Below, piece after piece: positions 28,625-38,692 of a stretch of 50,856 nucleotides of DNA (the first letter of the stretch is position 1; each line of letters starts with the position of its first letter). The notes beneath the pieces are model-generated. The model saw nothing but the letters and a program-made list of their open reading frames with translations. It did not search any database and was not told the DNA's origin. The translations under genes were made by a program, and so were the position numbers. This stretch comes from Corynebacterium pilosum DSM 20521 = CIP 103422 (lineage in GTDB: Bacteria > Actinomycetota > Actinomycetes > Mycobacteriales > Mycobacteriaceae). The stretch covers positions 123,161 to 174,016 of the forward strand of contig NZ_KB892438.1 of assembly GCF_000373805.1 (NCBI RefSeq), written 5' to 3'.

Positions 28625-30088
28625 TTATCGACGACCACGCGGGTGCTCCGGAGCAACACGCTTATCGACGCTGGTTGCGCCTCGTGCCCGGCGTGCCCGT
28701 TCCGGCGCGGCCGTGCGTGCGCGAGCGGGTGCTTCACGACGACGAGCCGTGACCGGCCGGCCATACTGAGAACGGGAGCTGCGGCGTGGCTCCTCTGTAG
28801 CGTCCGTGCGCTGTCCTGGCGCCGCGGGTTCCGGAATACCGAAGATGCGATCAAACACCGGACGCCCGTGGTTCTGCATTGCGGAGACAGCGGGTGGCTC
28901 ATGGCGAGCCACCGAGGCGAGTAGTCCCATGGAGCCCAGGGTAATCACGGCTGAGGTGCCGCCGGCGGAAATCATCGGCAGCTGAATACCTGTAACTGGC
29001 AGAAGTCCCACCACGTAGCCGATATTGATGAACGCCTGAGAGACCACACCTGCAGTCAGGCTTGCCGCGAGCAGCGCCTGGTACTGGTTGCTTGCCCGAC
29101 GTGCGGCGCGCAGGCCGAAGAAGCCCAGACCTAAGAACAAGAGGATCACAAGGGCGCCGCCCCACAGGCCGAGTTCCTCACCGATGACGGCGAAGATGAA
29201 GTCATTTTTGGCTTCTGGGAGGTAGAACCATTTCGCGCGTGATTGGCCGAGCCCCACACCGAAGAGGGAGCCGTCGGCAAGCGAAAGAAAGCCCTGGTAG
29301 GACTGGAACGCTGTGCCCTGGGTGTCGTCGAAACGCCCAAATAGCGCGTCGAAGAAGACGTGGAAGCGGTTGGATCGAAACCCGCCCGCGAGCAGGACCA
29401 AGAGCATGAGTACTGCGCCGAATGCGGCCACGACACCGACCCAGAGCCAGTTAATGCCAGCGAAGATCAGGACGAAACCGACGACGATGGCAAAGGACAC
29501 CGCCATGCCCACGTCACCCTGCAAGACAATCAGTCCGGCACAGATTGCTGCTACGACGCCGAAGGGAACAAAACTGTTCTTCCAGTTTTCTGTGCGGGGA
29601 TCCTTGTTCGCCAAAAGGCTGGCACCCCAAATAGCGATGGTGACCTTCGCGAATTCGGAAGGCTGCAGCTGGAAACCAGGTAGCGCAATCCAGGACTGCG
29701 AGCCAACCGACTCACGGCCCGTACCCAGTGGGGTAAGCACCAGGATGAGCAGGATGACAGAAAGCAACATCAGCCAGGGCGACCAGCGCCGCACCCGGTC
29801 GGGCGAAATACGAAGCGCGATATAAAACACGATCAGGCCGACAACAACCATCACTGCCTGCTTGACTGGTTGCGCCCACACGGTTTCATCGTCGACGACC
29901 GACCAGGTCATCGAGGAGCTCATCACCATCACCACACCCAAGCCGGCAAGGACCAGCACGATGGTGCGGATCATCTTGTAATCGATCAGGGGTTGGCTCG
30001 ACATCCATTCAGAGGCGCGGTCAATCAGTTGGCCGGGCTTGGAACGGCGTGGGGTCGGTCGGGTTGAATGTTCGCGGGTGGTAGTCAC
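28625..30088 (-). CDS. ftsW: Peptidoglycan polymerase FtsW (SEDS family)
   Basis: The 487-residue protein has about ten membrane helices and is the septal SEDS glycosyltransferase that works with FtsI. VVSQAFINIGYVVGLLPVTGIQLPMIS is the family signature region. The C-terminal tail of about 100 residues is Arg/Pro-rich and probably cytoplasmic, a feature of mycobacterial and corynebacterial FtsW. The GTG at 30088 follows GAGGGGAT; the murD stop is 2 bp upstream. Confidence 0.96.
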   Translation of the reverse strand: MTTTREHSTRPTPRRSKPGQLIDRASEWMSSQPLIDYKMIRTIVLVLAGLGVVMVMSSSMTWSVVDDETVWAQPVKQAVMVVVGLIVFYIALRISPDRVRRWSPWLMLLSVILLILVLTPLGTGRESVGSQSWIALPGFQLQPSEFAKVTIAIWGASLLANKDPRTENWKNSFVPFGVVAAICAGLIVLQGDVGMAVSFAIVVGFVLIFAGINWLWVGVVAAFGAVLMLLVLLAGGFRSNRFHVFFDALFGRFDDTQGTAFQSYQGFLSLADGSLFGVGLGQSRAKWFYLPEAKNDFIFAVIGEELGLWGGALVILLFLGLGFFGLRAARRASNQYQALLAASLTAGVVSQAFINIGYVVGLLPVTGIQLPMISAGGTSAVITLGSMGLLASVARHEPPAVSAMQNHGRPVFDRIFGIPEPAAPGQRTDATEEPRRSSRSQYGRPVTARRREAPARARTAAPERARRARGATSVDKRVAPEHPRGRR

Positions 30089-30090
30089 GG

Positions 30091-31512
30091 CTATCCCCTC
30101 TCCTGCGGAATGACGGCGTGCGTGCGAGCGGCTGCGGCGAACATGTCGCCGCGTTGTGCCATGCCGGTGTACATATCAAGACTTGCTGCCGCAGGGGCAA
30201 GCATGACGCTGTCGCCGGCGTGTGCGTGCTCGGCGGCGAATTTCACCACGTCATTCATGGCTTGTTCTGGGTCGGTCGAATCGGTGACAAAAACTGGAAC
30301 CTCGGGGGCAACTTTCTGCACCGCTTGGGCGATCTGGTCGCGGTCGACGCCCAGCACCGCGACGGCGCGGAACTGATCGGCGTGGGCCGCGATCAAATCC
30401 TCAACGGACGCGCCTTTGAGTTGCCCTCCGGCGATCCAGACGACGGTTCCCGCACCGTCGAGTGCAGAGTGCGCCGCGTGTGGGTTGGTGGCTTTCGAAT
30501 TGTCGATCCAGCTGACACCGCCGGCGCGGTGCACGGTAGCACCGCGGTGACCATCTACCTGGAAATTTCTTAGGGCTTCTGCCACGTCCTCGGCGGTGGC
30601 CCCATAGCTGCGGGCCATGGCAGCTGCGGCGAGGGCATCGTAGAGTCCGGCCGCGCCAGCAGGTTCAATGCCAGTCGCAGGTGCAAGCCGGGTCTGGGCG
30701 CCCTGCCAGGCCTCCACGAGGTAGCCGTTGGAGACTCCATACTGGTTGTCCTCTGGTTGGTCCAGAGTGAAACCGATGATGTCATCACGTCCCGTGCGTT
30801 CGGCAAAAGCTTGGACACGCTCGTCGTCAAGCCTCGCCACTGCTACCGGTGCTTGGAGCACCTTGGCTTTTGCGGTGGCGTACGCGTCGAAAGAGCCGTG
30901 CCAATCAATATGGTCATCGGCAAGATTAAGTAAAACTCCGCCGTCCGGGATGAGATGTTCGGACCAGTGCAGCTGGAAGCTCGAGAGCTCCGCCACCAAA
31001 ATATCAACGCGCTCTGAGTCGGTGAGCGCATCGGCAACGGCGACTCCGATATTGCCGCACGCTGTCGCCCGCAAACCGGTGTGTTGGCCGGCGTGGCTCA
31101 TCATGGCGGCGAGCATGCCCGTCGTCGTCGTTTTGCCATTGGTGCCTGTCACCACCAGCCACGTCCGCGGTGGACCGAAGACCTCGGCGCGGTCGAGGCG
31201 GAAGCACAACTCCACATCACCGATCACATCAATACCTGCCTCAGCAGCGGCGACGAGCAGCGGGGAGTCAGGGCGCCAACCCGGGGACGTGACCACCAGG
31301 CTATATTCGTCGAGACGCACCATCGCTTCGGCCACCGTCACCGCGTTCGCGCCTGTGACAGTGGTGATGTTCTGGCGGTTTATGTCATTGTCGTCGGCGA
31401 CGACGGTGTCCACTTCAAGTCCGCGCAGCAGGCGCGCTGCACCCAGACCGGACACGCCGGCACCCGCGACGAGTACTCGGCCGTTAAGAAAGTCTGGACG
31501 CACAACAGACAT
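30091..31512 (-). CDS. murD: UDP-N-acetylmuramoylalanine--D-glutamate ligase
   Basis: The 473-residue Mur ligase adds D-Glu to UDP-MurNAc-L-Ala. The N-terminal nucleotide-binding motif is VAGAGVSGLG and the ATP loop is GTNGKTTTT (123-131). The ATG directly follows the mraY stop (TAAATG), so expression is coupled. Confidence 0.97.
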   Translation of the reverse strand: MSVVRPDFLNGRVLVAGAGVSGLGAARLLRGLEVDTVVADDNDINRQNITTVTGANAVTVAEAMVRLDEYSLVVTSPGWRPDSPLLVAAAEAGIDVIGDVELCFRLDRAEVFGPPRTWLVVTGTNGKTTTTGMLAAMMSHAGQHTGLRATACGNIGVAVADALTDSERVDILVAELSSFQLHWSEHLIPDGGVLLNLADDHIDWHGSFDAYATAKAKVLQAPVAVARLDDERVQAFAERTGRDDIIGFTLDQPEDNQYGVSNGYLVEAWQGAQTRLAPATGIEPAGAAGLYDALAAAAMARSYGATAEDVAEALRNFQVDGHRGATVHRAGGVSWIDNSKATNPHAAHSALDGAGTVVWIAGGQLKGASVEDLIAAHADQFRAVAVLGVDRDQIAQAVQKVAPEVPVFVTDSTDPEQAMNDVVKFAAEHAHAGDSVMLAPAAASLDMYTGMAQRGDMFAAAARTHAVIPQERG

Positions 31513-32619
31513 TTACAAACCAACTCCTGAGCTAGTGAGCCATTCGGCGTAGAAGATCGAAATACCCAAGCCTGCGGCGATGCCTGCAATCAACCAGAAA
31601 CGAATAACGACCGTGGTTTCGGCCCAACCGCCCGCCTCAAAGTGGTGGTGGAAAGGAGCCATGCGGAACACGCGCTTGCCGGTAGACCGGAAGGAGATCA
31701 CCTGGATCACCACGGACGCGGCCTCAATCACGAACAGCGCACCGATGATGACCATCAGCAGGTGGGTGTGGCTAGCCACGGACAGGCCTGCTACAAGACC
31801 ACCGAGTGCCAGGGAGCCGGTATCGCCCATGAAGATTTTCGCTGGGGAAGCATTCCACCACAGGAAGCCTGCGCACGCGCCCATGCCGGCGGCAGCCAGC
31901 ACTGCAAGGTCCAGCGGGTCGCGCACGTTATAGCAGCCAGGTTCGGCGGCAACGGCACACGAGTTGCGGAACTGCCACCACGTAATCAGGGTGTAAGCGC
32001 CCATCACCAAGGTGGTGCTGCCCGCTGCCAGCCCGTCGAGGCCGTCGGTCAGATTCACCGCGTTCGACCACGCAGCGATCAAAATGTACATGAAGATTAG
32101 GAAGCAGATCGTGCCGATGATTCCGCCACCAACAGCAAGGTCAACGGTATCGATATCACGGGTGAAGGACAGCATGGTCGAACCCGGGGTGATTCCTTCG
32201 GCATTCGGGAACTGCAAAACCAGCAGACCGAAAGCGATCGCGATGACGAGCTGGGACACCAGCTTGGCCGTCTTGTTCAGTCCAAGGTTGCGCCCCATGT
32301 AGAGCTTGATGAAATCGTCGGCAAAGCCCACTGCCCCAAGCGCCAGCGTAAGTCCCAGCACCAACCAACCGGACGCGGTGTATCCACCCCGGCCAGTAGC
32401 CATGGACCACGCTCCCGCCACCAGGTAGGCAACGGTAATCGCCAACAAGATCGCAATACCACCCATGGTGGGCGTGCCGCGCTTATGCGCATGGGACTTC
32501 GGCCCGTCCTCACGGATTTCTTGGCCCATCCCCTGGCGGGAAAACATTTTGATCAGTACAGGGGTGGTGAAAATGGCCACCAGGAAGCTGACAATCCCCG
32601 CGATAATAATCTGTGTCAC
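31513..32619 (-). CDS. mraY: Phospho-N-acetylmuramoyl-pentapeptide transferase
   Basis: The 368-residue protein has ten membrane helices and transfers phospho-MurNAc-pentapeptide to polyprenyl phosphate, forming lipid I. The catalytic motifs [17 protein letters not shown] and the HHHFE loop ([13 protein letters not shown]) are all present. The GTG at 32619 follows AGGTAGG. It sits 6 bp after murF. Confidence 0.97.
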   Translation of the reverse strand: MTQIIIAGIVSFLVAIFTTPVLIKMFSRQGMGQEIREDGPKSHAHKRGTPTMGGIAILLAITVAYLVAGAWSMATGRGGYTASGWLVLGLTLALGAVGFADDFIKLYMGRNLGLNKTAKLVSQLVIAIAFGLLVLQFPNAEGITPGSTMLSFTRDIDTVDLAVGGGIIGTICFLIFMYILIAAWSNAVNLTDGLDGLAAGSTTLVMGAYTLITWWQFRNSCAVAAEPGCYNVRDPLDLAVLAAAGMGACAGFLWWNASPAKIFMGDTGSLALGGLVAGLSVASHTHLLMVIIGALFVIEAASVVIQVISFRSTGKRVFRMAPFHHHFEAGGWAETTVVIRFWLIAGIAAGLGISIFYAEWLTSSGVGL

Positions 32620-32625
32620 GATGGC

Positions 32626-34188
32626 CTACCTCGAGTTCCTTATCTCATTCTCCAGTAGCGTTTCCGCCACTCGCCAAAGCCCCAACGCGTTGGAGGCTTT
32701 GACCAAAATAACGTCTTTGTCTTCACGTGCGTGCCAGTTCGCTTCACCTGGCGGCGCCGTGGAAATGATACCTTTGACGGCCGCGGTTGCTTCATCCACA
32801 TCGCGCACCAACTTCACGCGCACTCCTTGACCTGCAGCAGCGCTCGCCAGGGCCTGTGTCGCGGGGTTGTCACCCACCGCCACTAGGTCAGTAACCCGGT
32901 AGCGCGCCAGCTCGTCGGCAAGCGCCTTATGCTCCCCAACAGAGTCATTTCCTAGCTCGCCCATCTCGCCCAACACAGCGATCGAACGAGCGCCCGGGCG
33001 CGCCGCAGCCGTAAACCCGAGGGCGGCGATGCCGGCCCGCATGGATTCCGGATTAGCGTTGTACGCATCGTTAATGATGGTCACGCCGTCCGCGCGCGTT
33101 TGCAGGTCCATGCGGTTAGCAGAGGCAGAGCGTGCCGACGACAACGCCGCGGCCACATCTACTGCATCCATACCGCATTCAATTCCTACTGCAGCGGCAG
33201 CCAGCGCGTTGGACACTTGGTGCATGCCGAACACCCCGAGGCAGACGCGCTGCGGCGGATTGCCCGGCGTGTGCATGTCAAAGGAGGCGCGTGCCACGTC
33301 ATCAAGTTCAATATTGGTGGCATAGTATTCGGCGTCTGCCACGGCGGGCGTTGCCGCCGAATACCGCACAACACGGGCTGTGGTGCGCGATGCCATCGCA
33401 GCGACGAAGGGGTCGTCGGCGTTCAAGACCGCCACGCCACCTTCGGCGGCTGCGGGCAGAGCCTCCACCAGTTCGCCTTTGGCCTGGGCGATATTTTCGC
33501 GGGAACCGAACTCCCCAAGGTGGGCGGTGCCGACGTTGAGGACCACCCCAATGCGTGGCGGGGCGATCGTCGCTAAGTGCGCAATGTGCCCAATGCCGCG
33601 TGCGGACATTTCTGCGACGAGGAAATTGGTGCGCTCCGAACAGCGCAACACCGTGTAGGGGTGGCCGATCTCATTGTTGAAGGAGCCTGGAGGGGCAACG
33701 GTCTCACCCGCCTGGGAGAGCACCGCGGCGATCAGATCTTTCGTCGACGTCTTGCCGGCGGAACCGGTCACGCCTGTGATTGTCAGCGTTCCGTTGTCCA
33801 CCAGCTCGTGGGCGACGTGGCGCGCAAGCTTACTCATCCCTTCGACGACTGCCGCGGCCGAACCGTCGGGATCATTAGCAGCAAGGTCGGAATTGTCGTC
33901 TGCGCGGCGCTCAACGGGCGGGACGACGACGGCGGGCACACCTACTTCGCGTGCAGCGAGCACACCGGCGGCACCCTTCTCGATCGCGGTGTGGGCGAAA
34001 TCATGGCCATCCACGTGTGCCCCTGGCAACGCCACGAACAGGCCACCCGCGGTCACCTTTCGCGAATCGAACTCCACGAACCCGGTGACCAGAGATGCGT
34101 CTTCGCGTCCTGCGGCTTTGCCCTCTGAGGCATCAGCAACGCGACCATCGGTGATCTTGGCGATCTGGTTCAGGCTAAGTGGAATCAT
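32626..34188 (-). CDS. murF: UDP-N-acetylmuramoyl-tripeptide--D-alanyl-D-alanine ligase
   Basis: The 520-residue Mur ligase completes the pentapeptide with D-Ala-D-Ala. The ATP loop is GSAGKTSTK (142-150), followed by the Mur ligase central domain and the C-terminal Rossmann-like domain. An acidic, low-complexity segment (about 94-113) lies between the N-terminal domain and the ATP loop. murE ends 56 bp upstream. Confidence 0.96.
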   Translation of the reverse strand: MIPLSLNQIAKITDGRVADASEGKAAGREDASLVTGFVEFDSRKVTAGGLFVALPGAHVDGHDFAHTAIEKGAAGVLAAREVGVPAVVVPPVERRADDNSDLAANDPDGSAAAVVEGMSKLARHVAHELVDNGTLTITGVTGSAGKTSTKDLIAAVLSQAGETVAPPGSFNNEIGHPYTVLRCSERTNFLVAEMSARGIGHIAHLATIAPPRIGVVLNVGTAHLGEFGSRENIAQAKGELVEALPAAAEGGVAVLNADDPFVAAMASRTTARVVRYSAATPAVADAEYYATNIELDDVARASFDMHTPGNPPQRVCLGVFGMHQVSNALAAAAVGIECGMDAVDVAAALSSARSASANRMDLQTRADGVTIINDAYNANPESMRAGIAALGFTAAARPGARSIAVLGEMGELGNDSVGEHKALADELARYRVTDLVAVGDNPATQALASAAAGQGVRVKLVRDVDEATAAVKGIISTAPPGEANWHAREDKDVILVKASNALGLWRVAETLLENEIRNSR

Positions 34189-34244
34189 TCCCAGCTACCT
34201 TTCTTTCGTGGCCTGCCACTGGAATTGTGTCTCTGTTTCAAAAG

Positions 34245-35789
34245 CTAATCTGTCCGGCCCCGGAATTGGGACAAGGCACGGCGTACTTCTTCCCGATCGT
34301 CAAAGTGGTGCACTTCATCACCGACAATCTGCCCAACCTCGTGGCCCTTCCCCGTCACGATGACAGCATCACCCGGCTGAGCCCACTGGATGAGTTGGTC
34401 GATTGCGTCGGAGCGTTGCCCCACCTCACGTAACTCGACGTCGCGGCCGGCCTTGGCTTGTGCCTCAGCCTCAGCGCGAGCGCCCTCCATCACTGCCGCG
34501 CGAATCGTGGCCGGGTCTTCCGAACGCGGGTTGTCATCAGTGACGATGACCAAGTCTGCACCCTTGACTCCTTCCGCGCCCATGATGGGGCGTTTCGACG
34601 CATCCCTGTCCCCACCTGCGCCGACGATCACGCCTACGCGTCCTTCCACCTGGCCGCGCATCGTTTCCAGCACAGCGGCCACTGCAGCTGGTTTGTGGGC
34701 GTAGTCGACGACCACAACAAAGTCCTGGCCCTCGTCGATACGCTCCATGCGCCCTGGCACGCCCGCGGTCTCTACGCCGGCGAGGAAATCGGGGACGTTC
34801 ACTCCGGCGCTGGCAGCCATCGCCGTTGCCAGCGCTACGTTTGCCACGTTGAAGTCACCCGGAAGGGACAGCGTTGTGGTGTAGCGGGTGCCCTCCACAT
34901 CGATGTCAATCGTTTGGGCGCCGGAGGCATCCAGCTGTGTGCGGGTCGCGGCCACGTTCAGGCCGTCCTGGCCACGGGTCCCCACGGTCGTTGGGTTAAA
35001 GGCAAGCTCTGCCATGCGTTCACCCCAGGCATCGTCAACGCAGATCACTGCGCGCTGCGCATGAACGGCCGACTCAGGATCGAAGAAGCGTGCCTTCGTC
35101 AGGAAGTAATCTTCCATGGTCGGGTGGAAATCAAGGTGATCCTGGCTCAAGTTGGTAAAGCCCGCCACGGCGAACGTGGTGCCGTCGACTCGGCCTAAGC
35201 TCAGAGCGTGTGAGGAGACTTCCATGACCACGTGCGTCACCCCCTCATCGCGCATCCGCGCAAACAGCGCTTGGAGCGTAGGGGCCTCAGGTGTGGTCAG
35301 CTTTGTCGCAACCTCGCGACCATCGATCCGTGTGCCGGTGGTTCCAATGATGCCCACTGTATGCCCCGCGGCCATCAGGCCGGCTTCGAGCAGGTAGGTG
35401 GTGGTTGTTTTTCCTGAGGTACCGGTCACTCCGAGGACGGTCAGGTCTGCGGAGGGGTGACCATAGATTTCCGCAGCCACCGAACCGAGCACCGCGCGAA
35501 TCTCATCCACGACGAGCACGGGACGACGATCACCCGCCTCCTCCAGGATCTTCACGCCTGCCTCATCGGTCAGGATGGCCGCGGCTGGGGTCTCACCCGC
35601 GAAGGAGGCTCCGTGGACCCGGGTACCTGGCAGGGCCGCAAAAATTCCGCCGTGTTCCACGTCCGCGGAGTTCAAGCTGATCGCTTCGAAAGTCAACTGC
35701 GCGGGCTGGGCCGGGGCGTTGTGTACCCGGGCCGAAGCGATACGTGCCAGCTCATCAAGCGACGGCGCGGTGTGTGCAGGGGTTGTCAT
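34245..35789 (-). CDS. murE: UDP-N-acetylmuramoyl-L-alanyl-D-glutamate--2,6-diaminopimelate ligase
   Basis: The 514-residue Mur ligase has the ATP loop GTSGKTTTT (123-131). The third-residue specificity motif reads DNPR (about 419-422), the signature of enzymes that add meso-diaminopimelate rather than lysine. This fits corynebacterial peptidoglycan. The ATG at 35789 is 21 bp after ftsI. Confidence 0.97.
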   Translation of the reverse strand: MTTPAHTAPSLDELARIASARVHNAPAQPAQLTFEAISLNSADVEHGGIFAALPGTRVHGASFAGETPAAAILTDEAGVKILEEAGDRRPVLVVDEIRAVLGSVAAEIYGHPSADLTVLGVTGTSGKTTTTYLLEAGLMAAGHTVGIIGTTGTRIDGREVATKLTTPEAPTLQALFARMRDEGVTHVVMEVSSHALSLGRVDGTTFAVAGFTNLSQDHLDFHPTMEDYFLTKARFFDPESAVHAQRAVICVDDAWGERMAELAFNPTTVGTRGQDGLNVAATRTQLDASGAQTIDIDVEGTRYTTTLSLPGDFNVANVALATAMAASAGVNVPDFLAGVETAGVPGRMERIDEGQDFVVVVDYAHKPAAVAAVLETMRGQVEGRVGVIVGAGGDRDASKRPIMGAEGVKGADLVIVTDDNPRSEDPATIRAAVMEGARAEAEAQAKAGRDVELREVGQRSDAIDQLIQWAQPGDAVIVTGKGHEVGQIVGDEVHHFDDREEVRRALSQFRGRTD

Positions 35790-35810
35790 TGTAGGTGGTC
35801 TCCTTACTGC

Positions 35811-37745
35811 TTATTGCGTCTGCAAGATGATCGGCTCTTCAGCCGGTGGGTTAGGTGGAATATTGTCCCGGTTAATCAGCCAGTTCGCGATCTCACGGAA
35901 CACCGGTGCCGCGGACTGGCCCCCGGCACCGCCCTCCATGGGACCACGTTGTGGCTCATCGATCATGACCGCGACGACGAAGCGGGGATCGTCGGCAGGC
36001 GCGATGCCCGCGAACGTGATCCAGAACTGGGACTGCGAGTAGGCACCGGTGTCCGGGTCCACCTTTTGCGCCGTACCGGTTTTGCCGGACAGCTGGTAGC
36101 CCTCGATGCCCTGCCCCTGTGCCGTACCAGAGTTCAGCCCGGTGGGATCTTCCTGGAATACGGACTGGAACATATCGACTGTGGTCTTTGCGGTTTCCGG
36201 ACTGACCACTTGGGTGCGGGCCGGTTCTTCCTGCTCCACGGGATTGCCGTGCGCATCTCTCACAGATTCGATGATGCGTGGCTCAATGCGCTCGCCGCCG
36301 TTGGCCAGCGTCTGGTAGATGCTGGCCATCTGCAGGGTGGTCCAGCTCATGCCCTGCCCAATCGGCAGGTTCGCAAAAGTACCACCGGACCACTGCTCCA
36401 ACGGCGGGTACAGGCCCGAGGACTCGTTGGGGAGCTCAACGCCTGTGGTTTGCCCCACGCCAAAGCGGTTGAGGTATTCGGCAAACTTTTCCTCACCTAG
36501 CCGCTCGGCGATCATCAGGGTGCCCACGTTGGAGGACTTACCGAAGATGCCGGAGGTGGTGTACGGCACAACGCCGTGCTCCCACGCGTCAGACACGGTG
36601 ATCCCGGCCATTTCGATAGATCCGGGTACTTGGTGCACCTCATCCGGGGTGGTCACGCCTTCTTCCAGCGCGGCCGCGGCGGTAATGATCTTGGCAACGG
36701 AGCCAGGCTCATAGGGGTGCGAAATCGACTCATTTTCGAAGTCCCGGCCCTGTTCCAACTGCTTCTCCAGATCACCATTCGGGTCAATGGTTCCGGTGTT
36801 GGCCATGGCGAGAATATCACCGGTAGCGGCATCGAGCACCACTGCTTCAGCCGACTTAGCGCCGGAGTTCGCTTTGGCTTGCTCCAACAGCTGCTGCACA
36901 TAGGTTTGCAGGTGCAGATCGACCGTGAGGGTCACATCGCTGCCGTCAATGGAGGGGACTTCGTCGCGAAGCGTGCCCGGGATGGGCTGGCCGTCCGTCG
37001 ATACGTCCTCTGTGCGCCGACCATTATTACCCGTCAGAAGTGCGTCGCCGGAAGCCTCCAGGCCGAACTGGCCCTGGCCGTCCATGGAGACCTTTCCGAC
37101 GATATTCTCGGCAATCGCGCCATTGGGGTACTGGCGGATGTCCTGGTGGTCTGCGGCGACACCGTGAAAGGTCCCGGCGATCTCATCGGCAACATCAGGG
37201 TCCACGTTGCGGACCAATACTTCATAGTGGGTATTGGCCTTCAGTTTGTCCAGGATCTCTTTCGCATCGACATCCTCGGCGTTATCGGAGCCAGTTTCGC
37301 CGGCCTCGTCGATCATCTTCGGGATCTCATTGGCCATTGTACGCAGGCGGTCCTCGACCTTGGCTGGTAGCTGGGCCTCAATTTCTGCCTCGCTCAGCTC
37401 TTCGATTTCTAACGCGGTGCGCTCCTGCTCCGTGATCTCATCGCGGAGGCGGATTGGGGAGACCGTGAGGGAACGCGCCTGCATCGTATAGGCCAGCTCA
37501 TTGCCCTCGCGGTCTGTAATCGTGCCGCGGCGAGCTGGGTCGACGTAGACGCGGGCGCGCTGCTGTTCTGCAGCTGCAGAAAGTTCGGGCCCCCAGACCA
37601 CTTGAACCCATGCGAGGCGAGCAATCAGCACGGCGGCCACCGCGATGAACGCGATGAGCATGATACTGAGCCGGCTGTTGGTGATGGTTTTTTGCTTGGC
37701 GACAGGTGCTTGTGCGCGCGAGGCGCGCGAAGTCTTCTTAGTCAC
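35811..37745 (-). CDS. ftsI: Septal transpeptidase FtsI (PBP3/PbpB, class B penicillin-binding protein)
   Basis: The 644-residue protein has a basic cytoplasmic N-terminus, one membrane helix (about 27-48), a PBP dimerisation domain and a transpeptidase domain. Active-site motifs are S349-V-A-K352, S404-S-N406 and K555-T-G557. It cross-links septal peptidoglycan and pairs with FtsW. The GTG at 37745 has AGGTGA 9 bases upstream. The 94 bp between it and the ftsL-like gene include TACACG, a weak promoter candidate. Confidence 0.97.
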   Translation of the reverse strand: MTKKTSRASRAQAPVAKQKTITNSRLSIMLIAFIAVAAVLIARLAWVQVVWGPELSAAAEQQRARVYVDPARRGTITDREGNELAYTMQARSLTVSPIRLRDEITEQERTALEIEELSEAEIEAQLPAKVEDRLRTMANEIPKMIDEAGETGSDNAEDVDAKEILDKLKANTHYEVLVRNVDPDVADEIAGTFHGVAADHQDIRQYPNGAIAENIVGKVSMDGQGQFGLEASGDALLTGNNGRRTEDVSTDGQPIPGTLRDEVPSIDGSDVTLTVDLHLQTYVQQLLEQAKANSGAKSAEAVVLDAATGDILAMANTGTIDPNGDLEKQLEQGRDFENESISHPYEPGSVAKIITAAAALEEGVTTPDEVHQVPGSIEMAGITVSDAWEHGVVPYTTSGIFGKSSNVGTLMIAERLGEEKFAEYLNRFGVGQTTGVELPNESSGLYPPLEQWSGGTFANLPIGQGMSWTTLQMASIYQTLANGGERIEPRIIESVRDAHGNPVEQEEPARTQVVSPETAKTTVDMFQSVFQEDPTGLNSGTAQGQGIEGYQLSGKTGTAQKVDPDTGAYSQSQFWITFAGIAPADDPRFVVAVMIDEPQRGPMEGGAGGQSAAPVFREIANWLINRDNIPPNPPAEEPIILQTQ

Positions 37746-37839
37746 GGCCGTCTGTCACCTGCTTACTTTCCTACTTTTGCTTTGTTGTTTGGCGTGTACC
37801 CATCCCCTACTGATCGCTTGTCGACGAACACCCGGCTGT

Positions 37840-38673
37840 CTAGAACTGTGCCGGAACGTTCGGGGCATATGGCAACCCGGCTGGCTCTGGTGCCGGAGCC
37901 GGCGCTGGCGCTGGCGCGTTCGATGCGGGAGCCTCATTGCGTTGTTGATCAGGGCGGTCGATAGGTGCTGGTCGGCTGTTTTGTGGGCGAGCTTCAAGGG
38001 AGTCTGATACGTCTGCGGTGGCGTCTGGGTCACTCGATGCTCGTCCTGGACGGACCGGCGCACCGTTGACGTCAATGATAGATTGCGTTGCCCCATCAGC
38101 CGGGCGACGCTCTGAGACGGTGCCGTCGTTTTCTACATCGACAATTCCCGGCGTGACAGGAACGACCATGCCCGCATCGCTGGCGCGGCGCGCCACCTCT
38201 GCAGTGGACTGCAGGTTTTCCAGATCGCGGTTCAAGGTCTCAATCTCATTGTTCAGCCGCGTCTCGTTGCCCTGTAGTTGCTGAATCGCAAACGTCTGCT
38301 GGGTGGACAGCGCAGAGAACAGCATGGCTGCCACGACGCCCAAAACAAGCAGTGGCAAGACGATAAGCGAAACTGCCGTGAACCGGTTCTTGGCCTCGGC
38401 CGGCTGCTCGTTGACGCGACGCCCGCGGACAGACACGACCTGCTTCGATCCCAGTCGCCCCGGCTTTGTGCGGGGGACGTGAGGGGCCACGCGCGGACGA
38501 TAGCCAGTGGGGGAATGAGGAACAGTAGTGCGTGCCGACGATCGACCGGCCGCCCGCGCGGTGTCGTCACGGGGGGTGTCGATATACGTTGGCTCGGTCC
38601 TGCCGGTCTCGTCCAGCAGCGTAACGCTCGCCCCGGTGTCGTAACCGGCAGTCAGGTCTCGGCTGGCTCCCAT
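37840..38673 (-). CDS. FtsL-like division protein with disordered tails
   Basis: The protein of about 277 residues has a long polar N-terminus (about 95 residues), one membrane helix (FTAVSLIVLPLLVLGVVAAML), and then a leucine-rich coiled coil with LNNEIETLNRDLENLQS. This is the FtsL topology at the FtsL position between rsmH and ftsI. The C-terminus ends in Pro/Ala repeats. It is much longer than E. coli FtsL (about 120 residues) but resembles the mycobacterial equivalent. I chose ATG 38673 because AAGGGA lies 7 bases upstream; ATG 38679 is almost in contact with that site. Confidence 0.82.
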   Translation of the reverse strand: MGASRDLTAGYDTGASVTLLDETGRTEPTYIDTPRDDTARAAGRSSARTTVPHSPTGYRPRVAPHVPRTKPGRLGSKQVVSVRGRRVNEQPAEAKNRFTAVSLIVLPLLVLGVVAAMLFSALSTQQTFAIQQLQGNETRLNNEIETLNRDLENLQSTAEVARRASDAGMVVPVTPGIVDVENDGTVSERRPADGATQSIIDVNGAPVRPGRASSDPDATADVSDSLEARPQNSRPAPIDRPDQQRNEAPASNAPAPAPAPAPEPAGLPYAPNVPAQF

Positions 38674-38692
38674 GGTCATGTCCCTTCAGTCC

